From: Larimichthys crocea
Taxonomy: Eukaryota; Chordata; Actinopteri; Sciaenidae
Direction: 5' to 3'
DNA: 64,000 bases
Assembly: GCF_000972845.2 (NCBI RefSeq)
Contig: NC_040016.1
Location: 17,489,732-17,553,731, forward strand
Position 1 is the first letter of the stretch, and the number at the start of each line of letters is the position of its first letter. This document shows positions 23,428-64,000 of this stretch, piece by piece. The notes beneath the pieces were generated by a model. That model saw only the letters and a list, made by a program, of their open reading frames with translations. It was not told the origin of the DNA and ran no database searches. The position numbers were made by a program, and so were the translations under genes.

Positions 23428-24446
23428 TGAAAAGTATTCCTTCAATTTGTAAAAGATATGCACATTTTACAGTTATAAATTCTGTTCTCTCTGGTGAACT
23501 TTGAAATTTATTGTTTTACTAATGTCCATGTTCCCTTTTTCTGTGCACTTGCATGTGATGTCACTTTATTTGACCTTAAAATGAACCTTTCTATCTGCAA
23601 CAGCACATTGTCCTGCATATCAGCCTTAAAGTTTAAGGCTTAGTTTCTCAGTCAGACTCAGACTTTCATTCATTTATTATTTTTTTAGTTTAGTTTCATT
23701 CCAAAAAAATGTATATTAAAATCTGTGCAGTAAAAAGTGAACACACTGTAAAAGAAAAAGCAAACACCACCGTTTGCTTTGTGTTTGTTTAGTGAGTTGC
23801 ACATTCATTTCTAATGCTTCCCCCTGCTGCACGTCCATTTATAGAACAGTAGCCTTTAATACAACTGCAGCATGATGCATTCATGCCCCCCTGCAATTGT
23901 ATTGAGGATTAAAACAACGTGTGGCTATTTCAGGAGCCACAGATGACTTACTGGCCTCAGTATGCGGTGAGCCTCACGCAGAGTTTGGGCTATGCTGTTT
24001 ACGGAGCACAGCACCAGGGTGCAGACAACAGCGTCTACCGAATCGTCCTCCACTGACCCCATGTCCTCCCCCGACGCCACCAGAAACCTCTCATAGCTCA
24101 GGTGGCTGTTGTCATCCATGCACCTTTTCAGATACTTGTGGAAATGCGGGTTCGGGTCTGTGCAGATCACCTTGCAGCCCGGCGGGTAAAACTCAAAATT
24201 TGCGCCCGTGCCGCATCCGATCTCCAGCAGCGTGAGCTGCGCGCCGGGCTTCTTGAACTCTGACAGGCTGCGGAACAGCTCCTTCTTCTTGTCGTACATC
24301 TTCTTGTTGTAAGTTACTGAAATCCGATATAAACAAAACGGGAAGATGCGTTTGTATATTTGATACAAACCGACCGCGTCCATCAGATGGAGAGGCAAGC
24401 ATAGCGCATTGACAAGCAGAGCGAAAACCCGCATTAGAAAAGTCAT
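22766..24446 (-). CDS. tmt1a: Thiol S-methyltransferase TMT1A-like (METTL7A), complete, two exons
   Basis: Minus-strand exons: 24446-23952 (165 codons) and 22999-22766 (77 codons plus TAG). The intron has donor GTAAGT and acceptor TTCCAG. The product is 242 aa, near the 244 aa of human METTL7A/TMT1A. The N-terminal hydrophobic segment (residues about 1-35) is the likely ER/lipid-droplet anchor. SAM-binding motif I is LLEIGCGTGANFEFYPPGC, then CTDPNP (acidic ribose contact) and VVCTLVLCSV. The C-terminus HIVGYAVK is typical. The family methylates small alkyl thiols using S-adenosylmethionine. An in-frame ATG at 24512 would add 22 residues; I prefer 24446 because it places the hydrophobic anchor at the N-terminus as in relatives. 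Confidence 0.93.
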
Positions 24447-24640
24447 TTTGGGTTTTTTTTTGCGGGCCTTGGAAGTGCGTGGCGCCCAACTGCGTGTTTC
24501 AACTGCGAGCAACGTGTCAAGCTTTAAATAGCCACACTTAACACGAGCCTAACGAGGAAATCCGGTTACTCCTTTCAAAGTAAAGGTCAACGAGCAGAAA
24601 GCGATGACATAAGCACGGTCCAATATCCACTTCTCTTATT
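24447..24640 (-). promoter_or_regulatory. tmt1a: Likely tmt1a promoter / 5' UTR
   Basis: Sequence just upstream of the tmt1a start. Read on the minus strand it contains TATTTAAAGC (about 24530-24521), a TATA-like element some 75 bp before the chosen ATG. Nothing else specific was recognised. Confidence 0.35.
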
Positions 24641-25579
24641 ATGAGAATAAACGATGCAGTTTATTTTCTATAGCACCTTTCAAATCAGTCACAAAACAGC
24701 AATAAAGCGTTATAAAAGGAGCACAGGGAGAGTATCTTATGCAGTAAGATATTAAAACCACTAAAACAATAGAATGCATTGTTAGATTCAGACAGACAAA
24801 TGGATTCATTAAGTCAAAAGGTTTTTACAATAGTGAGTTCTGAAGTCTTTCCAGAGCCGCTCACAACAGAGACACAGTTTGGTTTTTAATCTAGAAGTAG
24901 CTCTACTTTGTATCGCAAACTAAAAGAGTCAAAGACCTTAAAGGTGTAACTTTATTTGTCTCACATGTGATTCTTTCTTTACGTCTAATTTGGTTAAACA
25001 GTGTCTGACTCACAGCCCTTTTTTTATACATAGTCCATCCAATTTTTATGCAAGTGAATGTTATGAGAATTTTTTAAGAAGAACCTTTGAATAAGGAGGA
25101 CTGGATTCAAAGTATCAAAGTTTAAGTTGAATTTAATATTCTTGTACAAGAAGGAGCGTTTAACAGGCTCACTGAGGAGCGTTATCAGGTGGTTCTTATA
25201 CAATTCATTCTCAAAATGGGCTGTCTCGGACATCTTCCCACTAACAAGTCCTTTTTTTGGTTTTCCCCTTGTAATGAGCATTATGTTTCTTGTCCAAAAT
25301 GACACTTCTCTTAATCTGTCTCTCTTGTCCTTGAACATTTTTTAATGACCTTTCCCTGCCAGCTTCAGCAAACACATGCTGGATAAGGGAAGTACACAAG
25401 ATATGCAAAATACAAAAGACACACACTCCTTCTAAGAGTTAAAACATCTGCAGCCCAGTACAATCCTAATTTTTATAACAGTGAACATAACACGCAAGCC
25501 AGACGTTTACAGATGAGGGTCAACCGAGAATCTGTTTGAAAAACTTGAGAATTTAGGGATATATATTCATTGGGCTTTA

Positions 25580-25739
25580 TGATCCTTTATTGTATAGTAG
25601 CAGCTGAAGAGTGACAGGAAAGTTGAAAGAGAGAGACAGAGGGAATGACATCAAATGGCCACAGGTCAGATTCAAACCCACGGACTGAGCCTCTGTACGT
25701 GGGGTGCCCACTCTACCTACTGAGCTGACCAGTGCCCCA
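25580..25739 (-). mobile_element. tRNA-derived SINE, reverse orientation
   Basis: On the minus strand it begins TGGGGCACTGGTCAGCTCAG (A-box region) and carries a B-box-like GGTTTGAATCTG (about 25679-25666). The body resembles the SINE at 2767 (CCTCTGTCTCTCTCTTTC, then CCTGTC..TTCAGCTG). It ends in CAATAAAGG. Clear target-site duplications were not found. Confidence 0.7.
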
Positions 25740-26609
25740 TACTACTGTTATTTTACTTACATTGTTCATCTGATAAGAATATTGACACCTTTAAATTGAA
25801 GCTGAAATTTGACCTCAAAAGTAAGTGTTCAAACTTTTCATGGTTCTGAGTGCTTCCACGTCCACGTGGGTTTAAAAGTTGAGTTCTTTCTTGACCTTGA
25901 GACAACGGTTGACAAATCCAAGTCAAATCTTACTACAATAATCACTGTTTGATTTCAAACACAGTCTGCTGGAGTACAGAGCGGCACAGAGAGAGTTCAG
26001 TACATGTACTGTATGTCAGAATCAGACAAAAGATACACACACTGTGCAAACAGCTCCCGGCTATTTTAACTGAGCGATATAATTTCAACATGACGGAGAT
26101 CACTGTCAGGCATTGTCAAAGGGATCTGAACTGAGCTTTACAATCTTTTGTCTTGTTGCCGCCTTTAGGCGTTTTTTGGATGTGCAAACCAGCTAAGCCT
26201 GCTGCAACTACGACCCAACCCCATAAGCGGAAGAGAATGTATGCATGGATGAATGGATGGATGGATGGCGTACCCTTTGCCCTATTTATCAGTAATTACA
26301 TTGCACCTTAACCTAGTCCTAGTTGGGGAATTTTGTGCAGTGACTGTGCATTCTCCTGCCATGACATATTTGTCATGTGTCCTGTAATGAGTGCAAAGGC
26401 TTTATCAGACTATAGATATGAACTACACCCTGGAAATTCTTTGATTGCCCAAGGTGGAGCCATAGGGAAAGTCCCATATAGCATTACATCACTGTGACCT
26501 GTGACTAGACATGTGACTAAAAACGGATGTAAAGATTAAAGTGTTATTTTTTTACATTTACAAGAAAAAACAGTCAAAAATAAGAAATAACTGCTGCATT
26601 TGTTTTTTT

Positions 26610-27040
26610 TTTTATTATTAAACTTTTATTTCAACCAGGAAAAGTCCTATAGAGATTAAAAATCAAATTTTCAAGGGAGCTCTGGCCAAGACAGACACAA
26701 GACACACAGACAATATTACAACAACAATGCTTAAAGTACATTTGTCTCTCATTAGCTCTGCCTCGGGCCTTCCAGAGAAAATTCCAGGGTCTGACTTCAA
26801 GAGAAATTCCTCTTTGTCCCTACTACAGCACACATTGTGAAATCTAACGGGAATGGGGTTACATTCTCGACTATTTCCCATGCTCTCTGTAACGAAATGC
26901 TGGCATGCCAAGCGTTTGATTTCCTGTACACTTTCAGCTGCAGTTCATCAGAGCTCCACCAGATAGAGACATTGTTGGGTCACATTCAAAACGCTTGGAG
27001 AAAAAAAAGCTTCCAATCCTCTGGTTTTGAAGGATGAAGG
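26610..27040 (-). repeat. Interspersed repeat (teleost, unclassified)
   Basis: The stretch beginning TTTTATTTCAACCAGGAAAAG and continuing with TTTTCAAGGGAGCTCTGGCC resembles a repeat I have met widely in fish genomes. The class is not determined from this sequence alone. Confidence 0.45.
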
Positions 27041-27287
27041 CTTGGTATTAGACAAAGGGGTCACAATGTATTGAAAATAATGTCTTTCAGTGTGTGTGAG
27101 CAGTGTTAGCATGTGTTTATACTCTATAATTCTATACTCTATAATACTATAAAATTACACAACAACAAAAATATCTGTGTCTTGCTACAGACAACTTTAT
27201 AGAACATTAGTGCAGTGACACAAAGTAGGTAAGGTAGATTTAAAAGCTAAGATAACTTCTTCCAATGCCAGATGCTGCACTAAACAA

Positions 27288-27500
27288 ATCAATTCAATTT
27301 GATTTATATAGTGTCGAATCATAACAAAAGTTATCTTGTGACACTTTACACATAGAGCAGGTCAGACAGTACTCTTTATAATATTATTTACAGAAACCCA
27401 ACAATTACCACCATGAGCAAGCACTTGGCGACGGCGGCAAGGAAAAACTTCCTTATGACCGGCAGAAACCCCGAGCAAAACCGAGCTAGTAGACCTTTCT
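27288..27500 (-). mobile_element. LINE-like 3' fragment (common teleost repeat)
   Basis: TCAATTCAATTTGATTTATA, then TTACAGAAACCCAACAATTA and CATGAGCAAGCACTTGGCGA with GGCAAGGAAAAAC, is a signature repeat present in many acanthomorph genomes. It is probably the 3' end of a non-LTR element. Orientation and family are from memory. Confidence 0.55.
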
Positions 27501-28412
27501 TTGGCTTTGAATGGAAAACTATTACACCGTGTAAATATTAAAAATGATTTAGTAACTAAACTAATAAAGAACACCAGTGGTTCAAAAGGCGAAGACGCCG
27601 TACAAGCACCATTTCAACAATAACCAGCTTTGTGGGTTGATGCCATCCATCTCCATGCATTTTGCCTGCATCATGTGTATTACAATATTCGATCTTTGAT
27701 TTGGGCATGTCTTATTATTTTGTGCTGACATTAGAGATTGTATGTGTAAGTTAAATACCAGAATATGGATTTTTAGGGTTCAGTCTGTTGCCAGCAGGGG
27801 TTTAATACATGTGCTGCTATAGTTGCAACATTTCTTAGACAGTCTCATGCTTTGAAATCAAAATCTTGGTCACTGAGTCTCGGCAATGTAAATCTCAGTT
27901 ACAGTAATAGGACACGTGACAGTAGGAAAAAATTTAAATATCCACATGAATGAGCTGCTTTTTGTTTTTAGGGTCCTGCTGAGTTTCATATTTGAAAGTC
28001 ACATGTTACTAATAATACTAATAATAAGTGACTGATTTGTAGGTCAATTTAACTAGGCTAGGTTACACTCAACCGCTTCACTATAAGACATATAAAACCA
28101 CTTTTGAATGAATTATTTGTGCTTATGCACCCACAGCTGCAAAGCACAGTCTCAGTTATTAATTTGGTATCAAACATTAATTTATATATATATATAAAAA
28201 AATTGGTTTATTGTTTTAAAGCTTACATTATGAGCTCAGACTTAGTCTTTAATTTGTTTAATAACTTCCAGGATTAATTCTAGAAATAACATGTAACGAC
28301 ACAGTTTCATTATTATGAAAGTTATTATCATAGCAGATCTAGATGAAAAATAAATATCTTCCCAATCTATATACCAATCCAAACCATAATATCATTGACT
28401 TGTTACATGAAC

Positions 28413-28413
<1 letters not shown>

Positions 28414-28445
<32 letters not shown>
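28414..28445. repeat. (GT)n microsatellite
   Basis: Uninterrupted GT dinucleotide run of about 32 bp just upstream of the CpG-containing scn8a 5' region. Confidence 0.95.
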
Positions 28446-28448
<3 letters not shown>

Positions 28449-28499
28449 TTTCTGCTTACGATGCTGCGGTCTCTTGTCCGTTATTGAAACTAAAGGCAT

Positions 28500-29681
28500 T
28501 TACCGACACTCCCTAACAATTTGCTGAGAGTCATCAATTATGCAGGGTAGCCGCACGCACTGGGAAGGAAGATAGCAGCAACAATATGGCGACAGCCGCA
28601 GTTACTCTCGACTCTTTTTCTACATCTGCAGTTCAGTGACAGCTGTCTGGATTTCTTTTAATGCGAGAAAAAGTAAGTGGACAATCTGTTTTCTGCTTTG
28701 TCTCATATTTTGTGTCGTGGGATGGATCGCAGTCCTACTTTGTCGACTGACTGCATCCCAGTGCCGCAACGCGGTCCCTCTCTCTCAGCATCTTTTTTTT
28801 TCCTTTAGCGTCTGTGGAGGGAGAGATAGAGAGAGGGGGGGGTGTGGGAATGAGGGGTGGGGGGGGTCCTTGCCAGTACATGGGCTAATATGTAAGAGAG
28901 GCATCGGTTAGAAGTGAGGGGGGGTGGAAAAAATGTGATTTTTTTCAGAGAAAGGGGGGGATAAAAACGCGGATTTGTGATGCGGCGTGCTGGAAAACAC
29001 AACACACACAGAGAGAGAGAGAGACAGCTGCTTATTTTGGGGTGTTGGCCTGCCGCTGGATGGAATGACATTTCAATGTGTCAGTATGTGAAACATACGC
29101 ATATGGGATGGAGAAGAAGTGCAATCACGAGCAACTTCTTCTTCTTCTTCTTCCTTCTGGACTGGAAGCACAGCATCCCCGACATACATGCACACGAGTG
29201 CGCGGATAATGCGTCGCTTGCAAAAAAAATAAAAAATCTTTTTTTTTTTTAAGGCAGCAATTTTTTTTTTCCTCTCTCTCTCTCTCTCTGGCCACCATCA
29301 TTTTATAACTATGATAGTTTTATCCACCTCCTCCCTCCTCTCCTCCTCCTCCCCCTCCTCCCACCCCCCACTCCACTCTGCGCTCCCCCCCCTCCCCCTC
29401 CTCTCTCTCCTTCCTCCCTCCCTCCCTCTTGCAATCTCTTTGGAGACTGTATTGCGTGAGGAGGTAGGTGCGTCTTTAGTTTGGCAGTCCTCATAGGGGC
29501 CGCGGCACCCCCTGTTTTTTTTTTTTTCTGGTACTTTCACGAGTCTCTCCCCAATTATTATATAATTTAATAAAAATAAATAAAAAACACATTTTCCCAT
29601 CATGCTGTTGATATAAACCTGCATTATATAGATGCTCTGTAGCCCAGACGGGTGTGGTGTTTCCTTAAGGCCGGTTTAGTG

Positions 29682-29735
<54 letters not shown>

Positions 29736-32700
29736 CTGTAAATAATTTCACCCTTTTTTTTTTTTTAAAGGTGTGATTTGGTGTTGTGCTGATGATGGGC
29801 TATGGAGTTGAGGCGAGGGTCGGTGGATGAGTTGTCGGGACATGGTCTTGTGGATTGAACTGACCTACTATGAGTTTGTTAGTTAGAGCCTATAGCAGCA
29901 ATAAACCACACTGCAGTATTTTAGGCTTTGGCCCTATAGGACAACGGCGCGCCTCGGTATTAAACAGTGGACTTTACCGAGGCTACAAATCACTGTCAGG
30001 CAAAGAATGGTACATGATCAAACACTGAAAGTCTGAAAGGAAAGAGGGGTGGAAGGAGTGGGGGGCTTCATCCCATACAAGTTTATATGTGCATAAAATG
30101 CTTGATTATAATATATAATTATCACAACTCATCAAATGTGCCAGTCAGGGCGTCATAACTTAACCTGAAATTGACTCAGACCCTCCTTCCCTCCCTTCAG
30201 TATAGGATATGAGGGGTTATTTGAGGCCTCTTTAATATTTGGCTGGACTTTTGGCCCCTCTGCTCTCACCTGCTCTCAGTGATGCTGTGTGGATTCATCT
30301 TTGAATTTAAGAGACAAGGCAGCATTAAGACATCACTGCAGGAAATGAAGGATGTGTAAGTTCTTTTTTTTTTTTACCTCCGGCCCATGTGACTCCTGAT
30401 GCAAGTGCCCTATACAACCTCCTCCTCACTAAGCAGTGCTGTCGCCGCGGTGTCCGGTTATAGATCCCCCATCAGATGTCAGGTCATCATCAGAGTGCTT
30501 AGAGCAGAATAGAAGATTTTTTTTTTTTTCCCACCCTGCAGGTGACGGGACAGAAGCTGTGGCGCGTTTGGATGTCTTTTCCTCCGCGCAGAGGACGCAG
30601 CGTAGGAGGACTTTGCTTAAAAAAAAAAAACGCTACTCCACCGGACAATCTTATCTTTTTCTTCTCTGGGAGGCAAACGAGGTTGCCGGAGTTGTTAGTG
30701 TCATCCATCAGTTTTTTTTGTTTTTTTTATGTTCGGACTCATTCCTTGATTCGTTACGGATCTAAGCGTTTTATGGGCTATACGCGCTTTTGGTGCCGGT
30801 TACATGCGCAAATATGATTCGCTGTAATTGATTTAAGAGTGACCCGAGCTGTCTTTCTTTCTTTTATTCTATTTTTATTTTTAAAGATTGTTGCTTTCTC
30901 TTGTGACCTAGTGAGTTAGTGGAAACCAAATATTTCCAGCAGTTTCCCCCACGTCGCCTTTTTCCTTCTTCTTTTTTTTTTTTAGGACTGTGCCAGCGTT
31001 ATGTGTAAAGTGCACATGCACAGCTGGCCATGCTATTGCATGCTGCTTTGAATCACCTTGAAGGTAGATCAATTGATGTAGCATTGGTGGAAGGAGACTT
31101 GGAGGTTGTGTCGAGGTTGGGTTACTTGAATCGGACTTCATTCCTCTTCTGGTTTGGCTTTTTTTTTTCTCTCTCTCTCTCTCTCGAAGATACCGGGGCT
31201 GTTGGACCGCTATCCGCCTGTGGATGTGTGACTTCTTTCTGATTCATTTCCAGGTCTGTACCCTTGTCATTGTTTCATTGAATGTTGCACACACTGTCTA
31301 ATTTGATAGCCTGAACTGTGACTTGACTGTCAAATATGTGGTGTATCAAACAGCATGGCCATCAGCCAACTGTGGGGAGGGATATCCATCTATTGTAGGA
31401 GCCTGGACAGATGCATTTGATAATGTTATTACAACCTTACTGTTTAACCAGTGAACCAGAAGTTCAATCATTTCAAGCAATAACCTTTCTTATCTTTTGA
31501 CACACTCAAACACTTTAGAATGATTCATTATTGGAAATTAATAATGAATAAAATGTCCTGTGTAGAGTCATTTATTTAGTCAGAATACAAGCAGGCCTGT
31601 GTTGGGCCAGGTGACAAACAAGGTTTTGATTTTTCTCAGGTGGACGGTTTGTCACGTAGAATAAAAAAACAAACTCATAATCATGTCCATAATAGCTTGA
31701 AATGTATTTTAAAGTCAGGCCATCTGAATTATTCTCATTCCATGAACCCCACCCATTCTTTTCTTTAACACAAATCCCAGTCACGTTCATTTATATGCTT
31801 CATCTGTAAGATAGATCACTGGACATAACAAGAAGACGGCAGAAGTAAACTCCAAAAACAGATTCACAGCAACGAGCTTTGATATACGATATCAACTTAC
31901 GCTGAATATGTAGCACGATGAACCTGCTAGCTTTACTCATACATTTATCTGTGCCTGTCTTTTTCCTTGATTGGCTTCAAATTTGTTTGGGCCCTTTATC
32001 ATTTTGCACTTTTTAAGATAATAGGGTGTGAGCTGAAAAAGCCACTTTCCCACTTATTTTATAGCTATCGCCAGCGTAGAGCCGTTCAGACTCAACCCGT
32101 AGAGTCTTCCAAGCCAAAACAATGAGCTAAAAGCTGCATTAAGCTGCAGACTGGATGTTTAGTCTCGGTGAGATCGAGACGTTCATTCAAATGCTGCCTT
32201 TTTTTGGCAGGGTTAGATACAGAGGAAAGTCATATAAGATACTTGTGAAGGAGAGATTCAGACAGTCCCCGGTGGGATAAAAAAAAGCCCACCGTTTGAA
32301 GAGAGAACTTGAAAAAGGGAATTCAATCCTGTCTTCTCTATGTGCTGGACACCTGAGTTTAGCTTTCTGGGGATACAGGATTGGTGCTTTGGTCATTAAG
32401 GTTGATGGAGGAAGCAGAAATAGTGTCTACTGGCCCATGTTCCAAATGTTTGCACTTTTTCCAGCTTTATTTTGCTTTGTTTGCTTTCTCCGGCAGAACT
32501 AGTAAATTCCATCTGTGAGGCTTTGAGCAATGCTGAAACTGAAAAGGGGGGTGCAGAGCAACTGGCCTGACAGCCATTTTAATCATAACCCTTTGTTGTT
32601 TAGTCAGTATTATGATTAAAATCACACTGGATTAAGAAACTACATGATTATTTTTTATTTTATTTTATTTTTTTAATATTTAATGCCTATTTATTTCTTT

Positions 32701-32774
32701 TCTTTCTTTTCATTTTGTTTTATCTGTGTCTTATTCTCACTCTTCCTCCCTCTGTGTCCCTCTCCTCCTCTCAG
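28500..32774 (+). promoter_or_regulatory. scn8a: scn8a upstream region, probable promoter and 5' UTR exons (not resolved)
   Basis: The first coding exon of mammalian SCN8A is preceded by alternative non-coding exons many kilobases upstream, so the promoter is expected here or further left. The block 28540-29240 is relatively CpG-containing, with an ATATGGCGACAGCCGC segment (YY1-like) near 28590. Long pyrimidine tracts (29270-29440, CT run 29684-29728) and purine/poly-T runs follow. I could not fix a transcription start or a non-coding exon, and saw no good RE1/NRSF site. Confidence 0.3.
29684..29728. repeat. (CT)n microsatellite
   Basis: Continuous CT dinucleotide run upstream of scn8a. With the C/T-rich 29321-29430 segment it makes a strongly strand-asymmetric region. 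Confidence 0.95.
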
Positions 32775-32830
32775 AGCTGGATGTTTGGGATGGAAAACAA
32801 ATAAAGAGGAAATAGCTGCAGGATGAAAAC
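32775..32830 (+). other. scn8a: scn8a 5' UTR part of first coding exon
   Basis: The acceptor CTCCTCTCAG ends at 32774, so the coding exon carries 56 nt of leader before ATG at 32831. An out-of-frame ATG in the leader (32791) opens only a short frame. This shows that at least one upstream non-coding exon exists. Confidence 0.75.
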
Positions 32831-61983
<29,153 letters not shown>

Positions 61984-64000
61984 GTAAGTACATTTGCATA
62001 CCGCTTAACTGTTCCTCATGATGATATTTTATATAACTGCAACCCTCAAAGGAAGGCATGGATTTGGAAAATATTGGTCAGTTTGACTGTTAACGTAACG
62101 TTTTTAGGAGGAATCCACTTCTTTTTAGTTGAAACGTGGATTCTTTAGCACTGAAATTGAAGAAATATATATTTTTAAAAAAAGCCTCTTTCACACAAGT
62201 GCACGCATGAATGATTAACAGCAGAAATACACATATTATTCTGAACTAGATTTGTTTCATGCCAAGGAATCATGTCAGAGATAGGGTTGCAACGGTATCG
62301 GATTTTCACGGTACGATAACCGAAAGTGCCACAGGTTTCGCTGTATAACATCATCACTGACTCCAACAGAGATCCATTAGTCAGGTTTCAGCCTGTCACA
62401 CTGAACTTTCTCCTTTCTCCAAGTGATGGCCGTTTTAATTAGATTGTATTATATATATATATATATATATCTATATATATATATATACTATACTTCTATA
62501 TAATATATCTATATCTAACATATTTTTTTATTATAAAAAGACACTGATAGTGACCTTTTATCACACACATCAGACTCTCCAGAGCAAATGGTTTAATTGG
62601 TAAAACATGGATGAATTTTTTTGTCTATATTCTCAAATTTTATTTCCAATGTATATCACCAGGCTTCGCTGCAGTGCTTTGTGGACACCGCAGTCATCAA
62701 AATGCTGCAACTTTAAATGTTACTGTTGTAAATGGGTGGCATTGGGTGGTAATGGAATCACTATGGTGTTTAAGCACCGGTTTTCACCTAAATTTAGACA
62801 GCAAAAGTGTGTATATAATGTAATATTACCATTAAAGCGATAAGAGGTCTATGTTTTCTGTGTCAGTGCCATAGCCGACCATTACCGGGGTGTCACTTGA
62901 CATTTCAGTCCGCATGACAGCAGCTCTGACACAGTAAATATCTATAAATCCTCATATGTTTCAGAGCTCCTGTCTACAAAGCTGTGGACTGCTGAGTCAT
63001 TCAGTGTTTTGCCACCCAACAGTTACAACTGCATACATACCGTTTGTCCTCTTCTGTCATTTGTGCATGATGAGTTTCTCACTTGAATGTTCTTCCTGTG
63101 GCGGTATTTGACAAAAGGAAGATATACATTACATGACGTGCTTAAAGGCCACATGAAATGAGGTCCATACTTTCTTATAATACAGCCAGACTGAACATGG
63201 CAAGCTGGGCAAAGCTGCTGCTTCACATAACAGACGATACGTGCAGGAAACATGGCGACTAAGATCTAATAAATGACGTGGCACCTGGAAGGTGTGGAAA
63301 ATCTCGGTGCAGTAACCAATCGTGTGCGACGTTCATCAAATGCAGCTTGTTATTTTGTTGCTGACATAATTCACTCGTAGCTTTGTGAACTGCAGACTGC
63401 AACAACTACAGTAACACTCAACTGCATTCGGATTGACAGCATGATTGATCTTTCCACAAGCAGCTGAAGTGTTAGTGGCGTCTGGCAGCTTCACCATGTT
63501 CTGTCCGGCTGTACCCTTAATGTGATGTATTTCCTGAAGAAACAGGAAGTTGAGGTGGGATATATATAAAACGGGATAAGATATATATTTTTTGACAAGC
63601 ACTGGGACATTTTATGTTCATACTTACCAGTGCAGACGCTTTTTCAGGAACTTAAAGGCGCCATTTTCTTGTGTCAATGTTGTGATGTTGTCATAGTCTG
63701 AAGAGGAATGGGGACACGTAATAAAATTATACTTATGTCGGAGTTGTGGAAAAAAGTCAGAAGAGTCTTGCAGTGTTAAAAATTGACTTTCTTATACGGC
63801 GTAGTCTGGAATTTTGTGTGTCCGCCATTTTGTGTAGTGTGTGTCGGAAAATCCCAAGTGAAAATAATTGTGCCCTACTTTATAGTGGACACAAATTGCA
63901 GCATGCCACCACACACAAAGTAAGAAGACGTGAATAAGTAGTGGTTACTAACAGTGTACCACTGTATCTGCTATCGTGCATTGTGCATGACGTAAAACAA
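61984..64000 (+). other. scn8a: scn8a intron after DIII S1-S3 exon (runs off the window)
   Basis: Begins with GTAAGT at 61984. It contains a (TA)n tract at about 62447-62500 and an interspersed-repeat-like stretch (62283-62880, starting GGGTTGCAACGGTATCGG). The next exon (DIII S3-S4) was not found before the right edge. Confidence 0.7.

Larger units (their letters stand above)
24641..28500. other. Intergenic region with interspersed repeats
   Basis: No conserved coding sequence was recognised between tmt1a and scn8a. It holds the repeats listed separately (about 25580-25739, 26617-27040, 27288-27500), a short (ATGG)n at about 26250-26270 and a (GT)n at about 28414-28445. Confidence 0.6.

Noticed and set aside
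23921..24235. Plus-strand 104-codon frame opposite tmt1a exon 1
   Set aside because: Shadow of the real minus-strand methyltransferase exon.
24447..24512. N-terminal extension of tmt1a from the upstream ATG
   Set aside because: The extension is polar and would displace the hydrophobic anchor from the N-terminus; family length fits the start at 24446.
29298..29624. Minus-strand frame rich in Gly/Arg/Glu
   Set aside because: Translation of a GA/CT-rich tract; no homology and no splice context.
28500..32774. RE1/NRSF silencer expected near neuronal sodium channel genes
   Set aside because: No segment with both half sites (TTCAGCACC and GGACAG) in correct spacing was seen by eye.
62283..62880. 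Possible non-autonomous DNA transposon (GGTTGCAACGGTATCGG...)
   Set aside because: Resembles a common fish repeat, but I could not define inverted ends or a target duplication, so it is noted only within the intron entry.

Overview
The window is nuclear DNA from a ray-finned, probably percomorph, fish. The reasons are multi-exon vertebrate genes with short introns, dense CA/TA/CT/ATGG microsatellites, tRNA-derived SINEs, a TTAA-flanked MITE and LINE tails of (AGAATC)n and (AAGTC)n type. No prokaryotic features were seen.

The layout follows the vertebrate block on human chromosome 12q13, DIP2B - ATF1 - TMT1A (METTL7A) - SCN8A. (1) 810-4779 (+) holds the last ten coding exons of a dip2b-type gene; the start lies upstream of the window. 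(2) 5328-15457 is a very large inverted repeat: arms of about 4.6 kb around a spacer of about 0.95 kb. The spacer contains a 10-N gap and an orphan exon of the proteasome gene psmd2. Arm differences are largely single-base indels, so this region is either a real fold-back duplication or, more likely, an assembly artefact. (3) 15.7-20.6 kb (+) is a complete atf1 gene (7 coding exons, 310 aa). (4) 20.65-24.45 kb (-) holds a decayed terminal exon of a tmt1a/mettl7a copy, a solo LTR with target-site duplication, and an intact two-exon tmt1a gene (242 aa). (5) 24.6-28.5 kb is repeat-rich intergenic DNA. (6) 28.5 kb to the right edge is the 5' two thirds of a voltage-gated sodium channel gene, scn8a (Nav1.6), from the start codon to the DIII S1-S3 exon (about 1269 codons); the rest lies beyond the window.

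The most informative signals are in scn8a: mutually exclusive exons 5N/5A differing by one amino acid (Asn/Asp); a U12-type AT-AC second intron with a textbook branch site and a MITE filling most of it; two competing donors 33 nt apart at the end of exon 11; and an extra short intron splitting the exon that follows DII, with a tandem NAGNAG acceptor.

The genes do not form one pathway: DIP2 is an adenylate-forming-domain protein, ATF1 a cAMP-responsive bZIP factor, TMT1A an ER/lipid-droplet thiol methyltransferase, and Nav1.6 the main sodium channel of axon initial segments. Their adjacency is conserved synteny. No clearly new biological system was found; the large palindrome with a foreign exon at its centre is the most unusual structure.
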